A stretch of DNA of 64,000 nucleotides from Gossypium raimondii (lineage: Eukaryota > Streptophyta > Magnoliopsida > Malvales > Malvaceae): positions 47,525,733-47,589,732 of the forward strand of contig NC_068571.1 of the NCBI RefSeq assembly GCF_025698545.1, read 5' to 3'. This document shows, in pieces, positions 1 to 12,850 of the stretch (position 1 is the first letter of the stretch; each line of letters begins with the position of its first letter). The notes under the pieces were generated by a model. It was not told the DNA's origin and searched no databases. It saw only the letters and a program-made list of their open reading frames with translations. A program made the translations under genes and the position numbers.

Positions 1-146
1 ATGGGTTCTTGATTATCCTTCCTGATGGTCTTGCCATTATTGAAGATTCTTTTTCCCAGATTTTCCTGCAGTTTCCCGGAGAAATATTAATGAAAGTGAG
101 TAACATGAAGAATCTAAAGTACCCAATGGTGGTTATTGAGTAGCAG
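1..146 (+). other. Possible 3' end of a truncated upstream exon
   Basis: Frame 3 is open from the window edge to a TAG at about 144 (roughly 47 codons). Its composition is protein-like, with hydrophobic residues spaced among acidic and polar ones. I do not recognise the protein. There is no start or splice evidence and the stretch is too short to decide, so this may be chance. It would be the last exon of a gene lying left of the window. Confidence 0.15.
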
Positions 147-1960
147 AAACAGTTAATCTTCCCGGCAAAAAATACTTGAATATGACAATTTCATCATAAC
201 TACTCGTGTAGTTGTTGTATTAATGATAATTAGATGCATTACACTCTATTAGTAATTCAAGTCTCGATTGAGCTATATTTTTATAGGTAAAAATTTATTT
301 TAATCACTCATTTAAAATGATTATTCAAAATTTTTTTAAGTTATTGGACTGTTAAAATTGTTATTGTATGATCTTTTCTAGATGCATCGCCTCCACCATT
401 TGAAAGCTCTCCATCTCTTTTTCTACCGTTCAGTTTTTTTTCTTCATAAAACAGTTTTGAACGTCATGAATCTGTGAACCAAAAGACAAACAACTTTCTT
501 CTTCAACCTTTGACATTGATTGTCAGATCGACTTAGATCTAAGATATGTTCTTTTTCTCATCGATGGGTACTGATCCACCATATCGATCGTCGAATCTTT
601 TCTTAGAGCTTGCTAATCTAACTTTAAAAAAAAAAAACTTTAATAGTCTAGTGGCTTAAATAAAAACTTTTAAATAGTTCTGTGGCCATTTTGTTACTTT
701 TTAAAGTTGAGTGACCAAAACGTAAACTTACTAATAGTTTAGTGACCTTGGGTGTTGCTTACTCTAATGATAAATAGATACATCTCTATTAGTAATTGAA
801 GTCTCGATTGAGCTATCAATTTACACTTAAGGTAATTAAACTATTAGTAAATTTACGTTTTGGTCACTCAACTTTAAAATTTTAAAAAATAGTTATTGAA
901 TTATTCTAAAGTCAGCTTGAATCTAAAGAATGTTCTTCTACTGGTCATTGGGTACTAATATGTTGTACTACAATCATTAAATCGCCGCTTGGAGTTCTTT
1001 AACTGAACTTAAAAAAAAAATTTAACGACTTAGTGATTTAAATAAAAATTTTAAAATAATTTCATGAGCATTTTGTAGTACAAAAACATAAAATCCCTTA
1101 AAAATTTAGCGACATTTTTGTAATTGGCCCTAATTTTAAATTATATTATGCACGCTCGGCCACCATGATTGAATAATTGCATGGTTTAATAGTAAAACTT
1201 CTGACTTATCTTTTCATATAAGATTCATCAGCGAAGTCCCATCAACTTTTTTGTTAGATTTGGATTTTCATCTTACAATATATGTGGTAATGAAAATTAT
1301 GAAACTTTTGAAATAGTTATAGTATTATACCTTTTAATACGAAATATTGTTATTTATATAATATAATTTTTTAAAATAAAATATTTATAGAAAAAACGAA
1401 TACAATACTGTTTTGAAAGCAAAATCGAATAGAAAATAAAAATATTTTTTAAAATAAAATTTAGAATTTCAAGAGTTTCAATTCTATGCTATCAATACTT
1501 CTCCCCAAAAATTGAAAACATTAAAAGTAAAAATAGTTAAATTTCAGAATTTTTTAAGAACTGATATGATGAAAGATCATCCTTACTAAAGATATTATAT
1601 TGGAATTAACTCTTTAATTTAATTATTTGAGGGTAAACAATCAATGTGTCATCATCAACTTCACATCAGCAACCATGTGGATGACCCAACGGACCTCTCC
1701 TTTCTCTCTCAATATATTTATATTCCGTTAACTGTCTAATTTGTTTACTTTTCCCTTCATTAAGAATATACAATGATCTTGAAATGGTAAGCTAGAAGGT
1801 TTAGTTAATCATATAATAATACTGTTACACCTCGCTATGTTCACTCCGGCGGTGCAAATAGATCCCCAAGAAGACCCTTACGTGACAATCAATACCTATT
1901 CATTAACTTTCACATCAATACTAGGTCCCATTTGAGATGACTTAAAATTTATAGTAACAA
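147..1960. other. AT-rich intergenic DNA with a degenerate inverted repeat
   Basis: No coding exon is visible. Positions about 693-743 and 837-895 are inverted copies of a stretch built around the words GAGTGACCAAAACG and CGTTTTGGTCACTC. It resembles the arms of the intronic TIR element at 9507-9844, so this is probably a decayed relative. The rest is low-complexity AT-rich DNA. Confidence 0.4.
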
Positions 1961-1973
1961 TACTCTATCTAAA

Positions 1974-2175
1974 CCTATGACACCAAACCACTTGTCTCTG
2001 ATTCACTAATAGCAACTTAACATGTGTCACCTCAAGACAATAAATGACACATATAAGACTCGAGGCCCAAGGATCCCATTTGAGCCATGACACCACTCTA
2101 CCGAAGCCTATGGCACCAAGCCACTTGCGCTTGATCCGCCAATAGCAACTCAGCACATGACACCTCGAGATACGG
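1974..2175 (+). repeat. Two-copy tandem repeat, period about 133 bp
   Basis: A segment beginning CCTATGACACCAAACCACTT at 1974 recurs at 2107 as CCTATGGCACCAAGCCACTT. Similarity continues through the shared words AATAGCAACT and ACACCTC. A TATATAAG box follows at about 2185. A diverged relative with the same order of words and a TATATAAGG box ends the window at about 63830-63985. This may be the promoter part of an old LTR; that is an inference. Confidence 0.5.
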
Positions 2176-2680
2176 GGTGAGGAGTATATAAGCCATATCT
2201 CCTTCCCTCCTTCCTCCCTACTACTTTGACCATCTATTTGGCAACTCTTCATCCTATCCTAAACAGGGTGAACCACCCAGCTCCTCCATCCACCCATTCT
2301 TGTATCAACAAATACAAATCGGAAATTGCCATTACCTGCGTTATTCCAACCCCAGGAGTGATCGCTAGACACGGATATTATTTGAAAGATCGTATACTCA
2401 TACTTGTATTTGTACATGCGACAAGAAAAAAATGAATAGAGCCCAAACAAAGCAAAGCAAATATCCAAAACTAATTTGTAGTCAATCTACGCTATTTAGT
2501 ATTATCATCATTCATCATCAATACTTGAAACCAACATGAGATGGTCATTTGGACCGATCTATCAATGAGATACAAATAAAAATGGATCCGAATATCCGAA
2601 TGTAGAAAAATCCGAAAATTACGGTTTGTAAGTTAAGATAACTAATATTCATGAGTAGATCATTCCTAATGAAAAGTTCA

Positions 2681-5600
2681 TCATGAGAGTACCTTTTGAA
2701 CCTCCTCCGTAACCTCTTTTGGAGACTTCTCTGCATGAAGCTTTGCAACTACTCCCTTCTTCCAGTAATAATCAATCACCTACATTTTGATTGACACCAT
2801 TAAAATTGTTGATGATAACTTGGAAAGCATTCAAATTAGATATTACGGAGTCTGTAAAAATGCCGATGGCATTTCAATCGTGCATAGAAATAGTTAAGGA
2901 AAACAGAAAGCACACCGGCTCAGTTTGCTTGTGAAATGCCTCTAGCCTTGACTTGAGAACAGCTGCAGTATCGTCTTTACGTTGAATCAAAGGTTCCCCA
3001 GTTACCTTGAAGAGAACATAAACAAGGAAACGAGCTTGTTAACGTAAATGCAATTGGTTCGTTGAAAAACAGTGATGCAGCTTATATTGAGGCTTTGGGG
3101 TTGATGTACAGACCGACAAGTTTGCATTTAAGGCCAAAATGCTTGGCAACCCAATTCCGACTTATGTAATAAACAGAAGTAAAATGAGGGTTGTTATGTT
3201 CGACTTACATCATCAACACCGGGAACTTTAGGAGGTGCAAATTTCGTGTGGTAAGACCTACCACTAGCAGGATGGATCCATCGACCAGTAATCCTTTCTT
3301 CCAAGATCGAATCATCAATTGCAAAATCAAGCACCTTATCAATTTTAACTCCTTGTTTTTCAAGCATTTCATCGAGCTGCAAAGCAAAGATCAAGAACCC
3401 ATAATTGGAAGTATGAGCGTAAACATTTAAAAAAACTCGAGTATAAAGATTCTAAAGACGGCAATACCATCTGTGCTTGGCCTACAGTCCTCGGAAATCC
3501 ATCAAGAATGAAACCCTTCTGACACGAAGGTTTCTTCATCGCCTCGTCAATAATGCCGACAACTAGCTCATCGGAAACAAGTTCTCCCTGAGAAACAATC
3601 ATAAAACAACTCATTATTCAAAAGCAACCTCATAAAAACTATTAAAACAACCCATACACTACTATAAATTCAACCTTATCCATGGCCTCCTTGGCCTTGA
3701 CACCGAGTGGCGTTTTAGCAGCAACAGCAGCTCGTAGCATATCACCGGTGGCCAAGTGACACAAGCAGTACTCATCCTTAATCATTGGTGATTGAGTACC
3801 TTTCCCCGAACCGGGTGGACCTGCCAATCATAAGATTTCCTGGTATCTGTAAAGAATGATAATAGAATGCAATGCATTTTCAGGACTGCTACGAAGCATG
3901 CACTTTCCATATGATACAGAAAATCAAGAATGCTCGAGACTTGGGTAAAAAATAGATATAAATACCAAACTTTAGTATCATTCTATTCGCTTTCAAGCAA
4001 CCCAAGTTCCAATCTGATTTGAGGTCAAGCTAAGGCAGAAAACAAAAAAATAAATTCCAAAACCCGTGCAACCAAGAGATGTAATCTGGAAGAGACATTG
4101 CTGCATCGATTACTGGACTCGGGTGTTAGTGTAGAATAAGGGAATGTTTCCAACACAGATATGTTCATTGTTTTAAGGTTATTTCATTTATTTCGAAGGC
4201 AATATCCCCAAAATGATATCTAGATATATATTAGACACTGGCATCAAAGAAGGGTCACTTCAAAAAATTAAAAAGTTTGAGCAAACATAGATTAATGGTT
4301 AGTATTCCAAAATCTATTAGTTCTTCAGCATGATATAAGGAAAATACAATAATACAAGTTCATAATTGGCATAAAAAATTCATTTCATTGTTAAAAAGAA
4401 AATGTGGGCTAGGCTTTGTTGCAAGTTGCAACAACCATACAAAGATGAAACATAAAAAAATAAATCTATGGCCTTCACAACGTAATGGTATTGCTTTAGA
4501 GTTTGCTAAAAATAGACCCATTTTTCCTCTGAACATTTGTTAATGTTTACACTTCATAAAGCTAAGAAACTATTTGTTTTAGGAAAAAAGAACCCATCAT
4601 TGTCAATACACTCAACTCACTGTTCATTGCTTTAGAGTTTGCTAAAAAAAGACCCATTTTTTTTTTCTTTAAATGTAAATAATGAGTATTTTGTTAACAC
4701 TTTCTAAAGGGCAACTGTACATTGAAAGCTCTTATATTAGAAGTCAAATTGCATTGTGCCCACTCTATTAAAAAGATAGGCAAATTAGTCATTATTCGTT
4801 AGATTAAGAAGTAAATTGGTCTTTCTATTAAAAACTCTATCATTTTTACTCTTAAAAATTGATCCTTGTACGTCAGGATGAGGTACACGTGGCAGATCAC
4901 GTGTAACTATTTATTTATTCTGTCAGCTACACCAGCTTTTAACACTAAAAATGAATGAAATTTTTAACGGTAAGAATCAATTTACTCTTTAATCTAACAT
5001 ATAGAGACTAATTTACCCATGTTTTGAGTAAAAGGTGGACAAAATGCAATCTGACTCTTAGTACAAATGCCTCCGTGATACTTTTACCCTTTCTAAAGCT
5101 AAGAAACTAAATTTTTCTCAAAAACAAAAATCCCAACATTGGCAATTCGCTCAACCCACTTTTCATTGCTTTAGAACTTTACTAAAGACTCGTTTTTTCC
5201 CTATAAAAGTTAATAAATAAGAATTTGTTAACACTTTCTATAGCTAAGAAACTAAAGTTTCTGAATATATATATAAATAAACGAAATTCCTAACACTGAC
5301 AATTAACTCAAACTTTGCCATTCCATATTTATATATTCATTTAAATCGTATGAAAAGTAAATAATCTTTGTTGAGGGGAGGTCGTTGGGCCGATCTCGAA
5401 CCCTCGACGGTGGAGGTATTGTTTCCAAAGTGTATGCTCGGTTTTAAACCGGCTTTTTGTCTCTCTACTCCAAGAAAAGCCCAAAAAGGTTCTCCTCGGA
5501 GTCGGAACATAAAAACCTGAGTCTAGAACCAAGCATAAACAACCTGTGAATAATACCTCTACCGTTGAGGATCCGAGGCCGGCCCGAGAGCAACCTCCCC

Positions 5601-5934
5601 TCAACAATATTCATCTGAATTTTTGAGCTTTGAAAACTCATACATTTTCACGGTTCACTGTAAACAAATAAAATAAAATAAAAAACCTTGACACCGGATC
5701 TGATAAATTCCATTATAGTTCTCAAAAAATAAAAATAAAAACCCAAAATTTGCAGTTTACCCAACACAATGCGAACTTCAAACCGATCAAATAAGTACAT
5801 AAATGAAGGGGAGACAAACCGATTAGTATAAGGCGCTTCTCGGGTTTGGTGGCGCATTTCATACGGCGGAGAAGCTCAGTCATGAGTGATTCGGAGGGTA
5901 CATCTTCTAAGTTCACTGAACTGCTGCTCGCCAT
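2681..5934 (-). CDS. ADK4: Cytosolic adenylate kinase, AMK/ADK4 type
   Basis: Interconverts ATP + AMP and 2 ADP, balancing adenylate pools in the cytosol. Six exons on the minus strand: 5820-5934, 3675-3820, 3468-3587, 3209-3376, 2916-3005 and 2681-2779. All introns are GT-AG and phases agree, giving 245 residues, close to the family's usual length of about 246. The P-loop GPPGSGKG is at residues 39-46 and is split by intron 1 at the first glycine. The NMP-binding [10 protein letters not shown], the LID region [10 protein letters not shown] and the C-terminal VIDYY block are all present. The start is the ATG at 5934, which gives the usual short acidic N-terminus followed by [10 protein letters not shown]. 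Intron 1 is 2.0 kb and holds two TIR elements and a tandem repeat; the coding exons are intact. Identification is confident; the exact paralogue name is not. Confidence 0.95.
4491..5255. repeat. Tandem repeat of about 140 bp in ADK4 intron 1, interrupted by a MITE
   Basis: Units begin with TTGCTTTAGA at 4491, 4627 and 5166 and share AGACCCATTTTT and GCTAAGAAACTA words. The second unit is split by the TIR element at 4709-5088. Once the element and one target duplication are removed, its period (about 150) matches that of the first unit (136). Confidence 0.6.
4709..5088. mobile_element. Mutator-like MITE in ADK4 intron 1
   Basis: This 380-bp element has long imperfect terminal inverted repeats; its right end reads GGTAAAAGTATC on the minus strand. 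It is flanked by a perfect 9-bp duplication CTTTCTAAA (4700-4708 and 5089-5097). No ORF is present. Internal words (CAAATTAGTC, TTTACTCTTTAATCTAA) are shared with the elements at 15418, 20597 and 39873. A 9-bp duplication and long TIRs point to a Mutator-like origin; the superfamily is an inference. Confidence 0.75.
5368..5607. mobile_element. Foldback/TIR element in ADK4 intron 1
   Basis: This 240-bp palindromic insertion is unusually GC-rich for the intron. The left end TTGTTGAGGGGAGGT is matched at the right by its inverse, ACCTCCCCTCAACAA. Weaker inverted similarity runs about 60 bp inward, including the GAACCCTCGACGGTGGAGGTA region. I see no convincing target duplication. It belongs to a different family from the GGTAAAAGT elements. 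Confidence 0.6.
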
Positions 5935-7568
5935 TTTTCAATCTCTTTTTCGATTTAGTATTGGGTTTTGTTCTAATGGCTTTTTGGTTTTAAAAGGGTT
6001 TGGGGGGTTTAAAGGAAAAAGAGAAAACAGTGGGAGAAAACAACGGGAATATCAAGGGAAGATTTAAAGATAGGTTTTTTTTTTTTTTTTAGGTAAAGCT
6101 TGGAAATTAGAAAGAGTAATTGGATTGAAAATATAAATTGTAATTACAAACTAACATAATTTATATTTTTAAATAATACTAATTATTATAAAATTATTAA
6201 TATAATAAAATAATTTTAATTAAATAATTTATTATGTTTTTCTAAAAATAGTTAATAATATGTTTAATAATAAAATAACAATAAAAATAAACATAATAGA
6301 TAATTTTATATAATTGTTCTACTACATATTTGTTGGGTTATTTCTCTTTAATATTTAACCTATTCTCTTTATCATCATCTTAATATGAGAAATATCTTTT
6401 TAGAACATCAAATGTCTTCTCAATCACATTTCAAAACTTTAAATGTCTCAAATTAAAAAGTTCATAAACTGTCTATGATGCTTGCATTTGGCACCATTTT
6501 TCAAACAATATCATATCTCACGATATGGTACAAAAAATATTTTCTATTTACATAATTAACATCAACCTTATAATTTTTGAGCTCACGATCTAAATAGTTC
6601 ATAGATTTATAAAACTTATATAAACTTAATTTGAATAAAGAATTTAATTTATATTCCTTTTATAATACACAAATTAAGTAAAAATAATATAAAATTTATA
6701 ATATAAAACCTTTCTAAATAACGTTTTATAATTATTCTAATAACTTCGTAACCCTTCTTATAAATAATATAATATTTTTACCATAACTTTAGAAAGTTAT
6801 TTTTTATAGATAAATTATGATAAAACAACTATAACACCTTTTATGAATAAGTATATTATTTTTATAATATATAGCATGGACACATAAATAAGTTATGTCC
6901 ATACTTATTGTTCACAAATTTTTATAATATATTTTTAGGATTAATAATATAAGAAATTTTTTGTTATAATATAATATTTATAACTTGTATAAAATCATTT
7001 TTTAAAATTAGATTTGGGCAATGTATTTCAAATTGGACTGGTGGTCGAATCAATCAGGCCACCGATTCAATTAAAAAATTATTCAAAATTTAAAAAGCCG
7101 ATTACATTGGTTTGTATGAATTTTCAATTTAACGGTTCAAAAGCACCTTCCAGACTGGTATCCCAGTCGGTCCAATCCGATCTAATTCAAATAACATTAA
7201 ATTTAAATGTAATTACTTATATTATTACTTCAATTCTAGGCTCCAATTCAATAAGTCAGACAAATTACCATGTAATCATGTATCATGTTTAAAATTTTAA
7301 CTTTTTAGTCAGCATTTTACTTAAAAAACAACAATTCGACTCTTTTTAAAATGATGATAACCAAATTTAACTAGAAACGAATAAGAACTAAATTGATAAA
7401 ATGTGTAAAAATTTAGTATTAAATTTATCATTATGTCTTTTTATAACCACATATTTTATCTATTTTATAATTGAAACTTATTCATGTTAGAACCATGGTG
7501 TAATTGAGGTAAAATCCTCCCAATAGTGATGAGTTTAGAATTTGAATTCAACCCAATCGTGAAGATTC

Positions 7569-7609
<41 letters not shown>

Positions 7610-9122
7610 CAAGCCCATAGAATTGATCCATATTAAAATTTGTGGCTTAATTAAATTTTTGAAGAATTTTAAGACAATAAAAATTTCAAAAACTTTGAGA
7701 AGCCTAATTAAAATTTTCAAAAGTGCCTAATTAAAATTTTCAAAATTATAAGTTTCACTCTCCATAAAATTTCAAAATTGTCTAATTCTAACATTTCACA
7801 TTTCAAGCACTCACGAATCAATATAAAAAAATTTAAAATGTCATTTTGGACTCAACTTAATCGAACTATAAACTAGGTATTGATACTTGGGTCAAATTTT
7901 AAATTTAGTTTCGATATTTCAAAGTATTGAAATAACTAAGGATATATTGATACCTAAGTATATGTATCAATACTCAAGGTCATGTACCAATACATGTTTC
8001 CATTGCTTCAAAATTTTAACTATTGACTTTGAGAGCACCGAAATTAATGGACCAAGTATCGATACTTAGCTTATGAGGTTTCGATACTTGAATTTCAAGT
8101 ACTAATACCCAAGCCCATAAATCTAGATATACTAAATTGTACAAACAAAACATGCAAATTAGGAATTATACACCACATCATTCAAAATTTGATCACCTTA
8201 GTAATAGAAAATACACGTTGTTATATAGCAATACAATACAAAACGTCTGACACGTAAGTACTGTTAACCTGACAGCCTACCAACTTGGTGACTTGCATGG
8301 TATCACCTGTTCAACCATAATCCTCTGAAGAGTATCTAAGATATGTATAACCTCTAGGCGAGATAACGCGTCACCATGCATGACACCTAATTACCTCTAA
8401 CACGTCACATCAACGGACCGTATCTTATATATATATATACACACGCGCGAATGAGCCATTCCAAAAAAACAAATACTCAACATAAGTAAAAAGATTTCAA
8501 AAGTTAAAAACAAGTAAAAGTTTTTAAAAAGATGAAAAATCGACGAAACTTTGAAGACTGATGCTGCTTGATCCCACTATCCATTCTCAGATCACCGGTG
8601 ATCTGCAACAAATCCACACACTGAACTTTTCTCATAACTCAGTAATGCTCAACTATTTTTTTAACAACATAATATACAATTGCTAAATTATAAGCGTATA
8701 TACATCAACAATATTCAACAGAGCATAACCAAATAACTCAACTCCCACATCATCACATAACATTTACGCACATTAAGAACAAAATTGGCATCAATTATCA
8801 TTTTACAAGCTATGCATAAGCTACATTCTTTTTAAAAGATTAACCGAAATAACCGAAACACAGATTATCATCCAAACCCCGAATATCAGTTGAAGATTGA
8901 AACGGTACTAACTACCATGCTCTTTTCCCTTTTCATCCGTGCATATCCGGATTCGACATTTTCACATCCGGATCCAATATTTTCACCTACAAATGCCAAA
9001 ATTTCCGGAAACCTAAATATTTGTTCTAGTGACAAAGTTATCTAGACAATATTCCTACAACAATACTTCAAAATTAATTATTAATATGCCACTACACAAA
9101 ATTGAGCATAATAGTGATGAAT
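5935..9122. other. AT-rich intergenic DNA, (AT)n microsatellite
   Basis: This stretch holds the upstream region of ADK4 and the downstream region of NOP56. An (AT)n run lies at about 7571-7607. Positions 7870-8110 repeat the words TATTGATAC and TATCGATAC, which recur at 50410-50640 and 63020-63260. Positions 8390-8450 have a TATATATATATACACACGCGCG stretch that could be a promoter-like remnant. No gene is seen. Confidence 0.5.
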
Positions 9123-12100
9123 TCACTCCTTGGACTTCCTTTTCTTTATAGTTTTACTTGCAGCAGCTACTTCATCTTTGCTCTTTTTTTTCTTCTTCTT
9201 GGCTGTTCCATCTTGTTCGGCGACATCCCCGTTAATGCCGTCCATTTCCTCAGCTCCGTGACCCTGCTCCTTCTTTCTTTTATCTTTTTTCTTTTCTGAT
9301 TTAGCATCCTCCAAAGCATCTCCATTTGCAGCCTTGGCTGGGGCATCTTCGGGTTTCGATTTCTTCTTCTTGCTTTTCTTTGCCGAAGCTTCAACTGGTT
9401 GTGCTTCTTCCATTTCCACATCTGTATTAAAAACATTGTAATAGACAAAAAACTTTAAACAGAAATCAAACTTGCCAAAGCTGATTGACTAACTACATCA
9501 AAATAAGGGTAAACTACATAAGTAGTCACACCCAACTATGGTTTTTTTTTTTGTAGCCACCAACTATGAAAAGTTACAAAATGGTCAATCAACTATTCAA
9601 TTTTCTCTTTTTTTGTCACCCAACTATCTTGGATTTTTGGGTATTTCCATTTTGACTTTAGCCAACTGGCGACCAAAAAAGACAAAATTGTATAGTTGGA
9701 TGATTATTTTGTAATTTTTTATAGTTGGGTGGCCAAAATAAGAAATTTACTAATAGTTGGGTGATCATTTTGTAACTTTTCATAGTTGGATGACCAAAAA
9801 AGAAAAAAAATATATAGTTGGGTGACTACTAACATAGTTTACCCTTAAAATAATCTGGCAATTTCATTAGAAGCTGAGCTCAACTGATATATCAATTTTG
9901 CAAGTTCTCAAGAGCAGGGTAATGCATATCCAAACATTTTAAAATGCGACAACATATTTTCGAAATCGTACAAAATGAAAAGGGTTTGCAGCTCCTTGTA
10001 CCTTTGTTTTGAGTAGTTTCAATTGCGGACTTCATCACATCAATGTTTTTTCTAGGTGCAACACCCTTGTCATAGAACTCGAGTCTTTCCTCCACTTGTT
10101 CCCGTAGTTTCTCCCCAAAAACAGTGGTGCCTCGCTCTGCAAACAAAAAAAGAACTGATAGACTTATGGGGAGAACTAAAAGAGTGTAGGAGGCAAGAAC
10201 AATGATGATTACCCGCAAAACAATCTATGCGAGAAGCAATGGAACACTTATTTGCAAGATAGCGTGCCATTCGGCCCTTGTTTTTAGCAGATGCTCGACC
10301 AATGAAAGATGAATGGAAAATTAGACCATACTTAGGTGTGTTCCCTCGTGTTTTCAGTGCCCTGAAGCAAGTAGCAGCCAGCAATGAGTGAGATCAATGC
10401 CTTAAAAGTAAGGTTCAAAATATGTTGAAATTAAAAAAAAAAACCACTCGGATTAGTACTCAAGATCTTGAGGGCCTCAATTTTAGCAAGAACTTCTATT
10501 TCTCCATACGTTTTACAACTCCACCATGTCATAAGAACATAAGGTGAGAAGTAAAATACCTGAAAAGGGCCTTCTCAGCACCAAGAATCTGAAGAGTGGA
10601 AGAGGGACATTTTGCCAAATTTGTGAGACTACCAGCATGAGAGATCAACCGAGCCCCAACAACTTCCCCAATCAACGATGCCAAATTTGGTGCAATGTCG
10701 TTCATCTTAGTCACTAAGTAATCATAAAGATTCTTTCGATACTCAGCAAGATCCATTACTCTCTGAGCAAATAGCTGAACATTGATCAAATCAACCGGGG
10801 TCAAATCCTGCCCTGCAAAAGAAAAAACACCAATGATTGGGGGTACAAGTAAAAAAAGGTTAAATTGTGGTATAAATGCAAGAGATCTACCCATTGATGC
10901 TTTGCCAGCTTCAACGGTTTCTTTTGCTTTGTCCTCATCCCCAAGTATTTCGGTTAAGGCAGGTATGTGTTCTTCAGACAACTTTGACTTATCCTCTATA
11001 AGCTTCGCAACTCTAGCATAAAGATAATTGTCGTTGACAATCTTTACCAACTCGGGGAAATGCCAAGAGTACCATTCCCTGCAGAAAGTAATCAATCAGA
11101 GGATATCCGTAACGTAAAATCCATGCATATACTAGTTATGGTGCTTGTTTCGAGGGTAAATTAACAACAAACCTCACTCTCATGGAAAAGGAATTGATAT
11201 CCTTATCAAGAGTATCGAGAAGGAAAATCGCTTGAATAACCATATTGTCCACTCGATTGACATTGAACTTAACTTTTGCTCGGCTGTAACTGTGCGCCAG
11301 ACCGAGCTGAGCTTTTTCTAAGTCCCCGGGCTACAAAGTTTTAAGAAACACACACTTGTAGCTGTTTTCTTGATAAAGAAAATAAAAGCGAAACATAAAG
11401 AAAATATGCAAACCTTTAGGTCCTTGATAAACTTATCAAAATGCAACCGCACACCACGAAGAAGCTCAAGCACAAACTCTCCACTTTGGCATGTAATTTT
11501 CGTTGTTTCGGAGATGTGAGAACCAAGCTTAGGCTCTGCAACTCCAAGACTGAACTTGGATTTCTTGCCTTCCTTAACTTTAGGGAGATTAAGCTCAAGA
11601 AAACTCCTTAACTCATTGGTCATTAGCCCTGCGATCAAAACCGGACATAAAACCAATGGTTAACTTAAAAGGCAAGCAACCTCATATGAAATGGCAAATT
11701 CATATCATTGTAACTTCCTTTAGCTAGTCTTTTTGAAAGGCTAAATCACCTAACTATCCATACAAACATGGCAGAATCCTTTATTTCAAGCAAATCCCAA
11801 TCAAGGCAACAAGTAAATATAGCAACTTACATGCAAAAAAAGTTCTAAAGCTGTACAAACCATGGTAGTCAGTACCATACCAGTATATACTGTTCCAGCC
11901 CTAAACCAGTACCAAGCAGTTTATGTTCGTTTCAGTCAAAATTTCAGTGGGTTTCAGCCTGTTTTGGTCAATACAGGCCTGTACCAATTAATACAAATTT
12001 TCAATATTTTTAACAACTTCTAAATTATTTTATCTTAACCATTTTAATTTTTATATAATTACATTTTAAATTAATAGTTATTAAATTAAGTTATTGAACC

Positions 12101-12549
12101 TAATTAATAATTTTAAAGCTTACATTTAAGTAAGTCTAATTAAGATATATTAGCATGTATATATATAAATTAAAAATTAGACTATAAATATATATATCAA
12201 TGAACCCGAAACGGTACACCGGAACACACCGGACTCTATTACTAGCAAAAACCAATGCTGAAAAAACACACGTAGAAAAGCCAAATAGCATAAACAAACC
12301 CAAAAGCTTGAAAAATAAAACAAATGTGAAATCACTTTTAATACCTTCAGAAACAGAGTTGCATTGGTTGAGACCATCAATGGCGGATTCAAAAGGCTGA
12401 AAAGCAGTGAGTTGAACCACCTTACCGAACCGGTTCAGATCAGCAACCGAGTTCCTAACAGCCTCTGTGTTTTGACCGATTTCATCGAGCCCTTGAGCTT
12501 GGAATAGCGCATACCCAGAAGATGATTCGTACAAGAAATAAAGAGCCAT
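9123..12549 (-). CDS. NOP56: Nucleolar protein 56 (box C/D snoRNP core)
   Basis: Core protein of box C/D snoRNPs that direct rRNA 2'-O-methylation and pre-rRNA processing in the nucleolus. Eight exons on the minus strand: 12345-12549, 11414-11628, 11173-11330, 10891-11078, 10560-10812, 10213-10361, 10002-10136 and 9123-9421. All introns are GT-AG and phases are consistent, giving 533 residues (family about 500-550). The N-terminus [16 protein letters not shown] is the NOP5NT start. The NOSIC and Nop (snoRNA-binding) domains follow, with [38 protein letters not shown] and [16 protein letters not shown] recognisable. The last exon is a lysine/acid-rich KKKKSK tail typical of eukaryotic NOP56. 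Intron 7 contains a TIR element; intron 1 contains a degenerate repeat (about 11855-12230). Confidence 0.96.
9507..9844. mobile_element. TIR element (MITE) in NOP56 intron 7
   Basis: This 338-bp element has ends GGGTAAACTACATAAGTAGT and, inverted, GGGTAAACTATGTTAGTAGT. Arms of about 120 bp pair across a short centre containing repeated CCAACTAT/ATAGTTGG words. The flanks TCAAAATAA (9498-9506) and TTAAAATAA (9845-9853) form a 9-bp duplication with one mismatch. No ORF is present. Confidence 0.7.
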
Positions 12550-12850
12550 TGAATCAAAGGCTCGAAGAAAAAAAATCCCACCTCTTTTTAGCTTCAAAAT
12601 AATCAAATTAACCGATAAATGGGCAGTGTCTTTGGGTGGGGTTCGAGTTTTTCAGCGGTTTCTGAGGGTTTAGGAAATGAGTGAATGAGATAGATAATAA
12701 GTTAGGGTTTAAGGGCTTTCATGCAGTTTATATTGTTTGCCTACAATTCTTGTACAAAATACTTGTTTTTTTTTTTTTAATTTTATTATTCAATTGAGTT
12801 GTTAATTAGACTGTTCCTCCAAATTCTAGGGTTTGTTTTTGGGCTATGGT
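12550..12850 (-). promoter_or_regulatory. NOP56 upstream region with telo-boxes and a site II motif
   Basis: Reading the minus strand, AAACCCTAAC lies at 12701-12710, AAACCCTAG at about 12825-12833 and a shorter AAACCCTC at about 12665-12672. TGGGCT is at 12840-12845. Telo-boxes together with TGGGCY site II motifs are an established promoter signature of plant ribosome-biogenesis genes, which fits NOP56. The transcription start was not determined. Confidence 0.55.

Noticed and set aside
1965..2435. ORFs of 69-95 codons on both strands
   Set aside because: They overlap a tandem repeat on opposite strands and resemble no protein.
5341..5607. 88-codon minus-strand ORF
   Set aside because: Fully explained by the GC-rich foldback element; no homology recognised and no start context.
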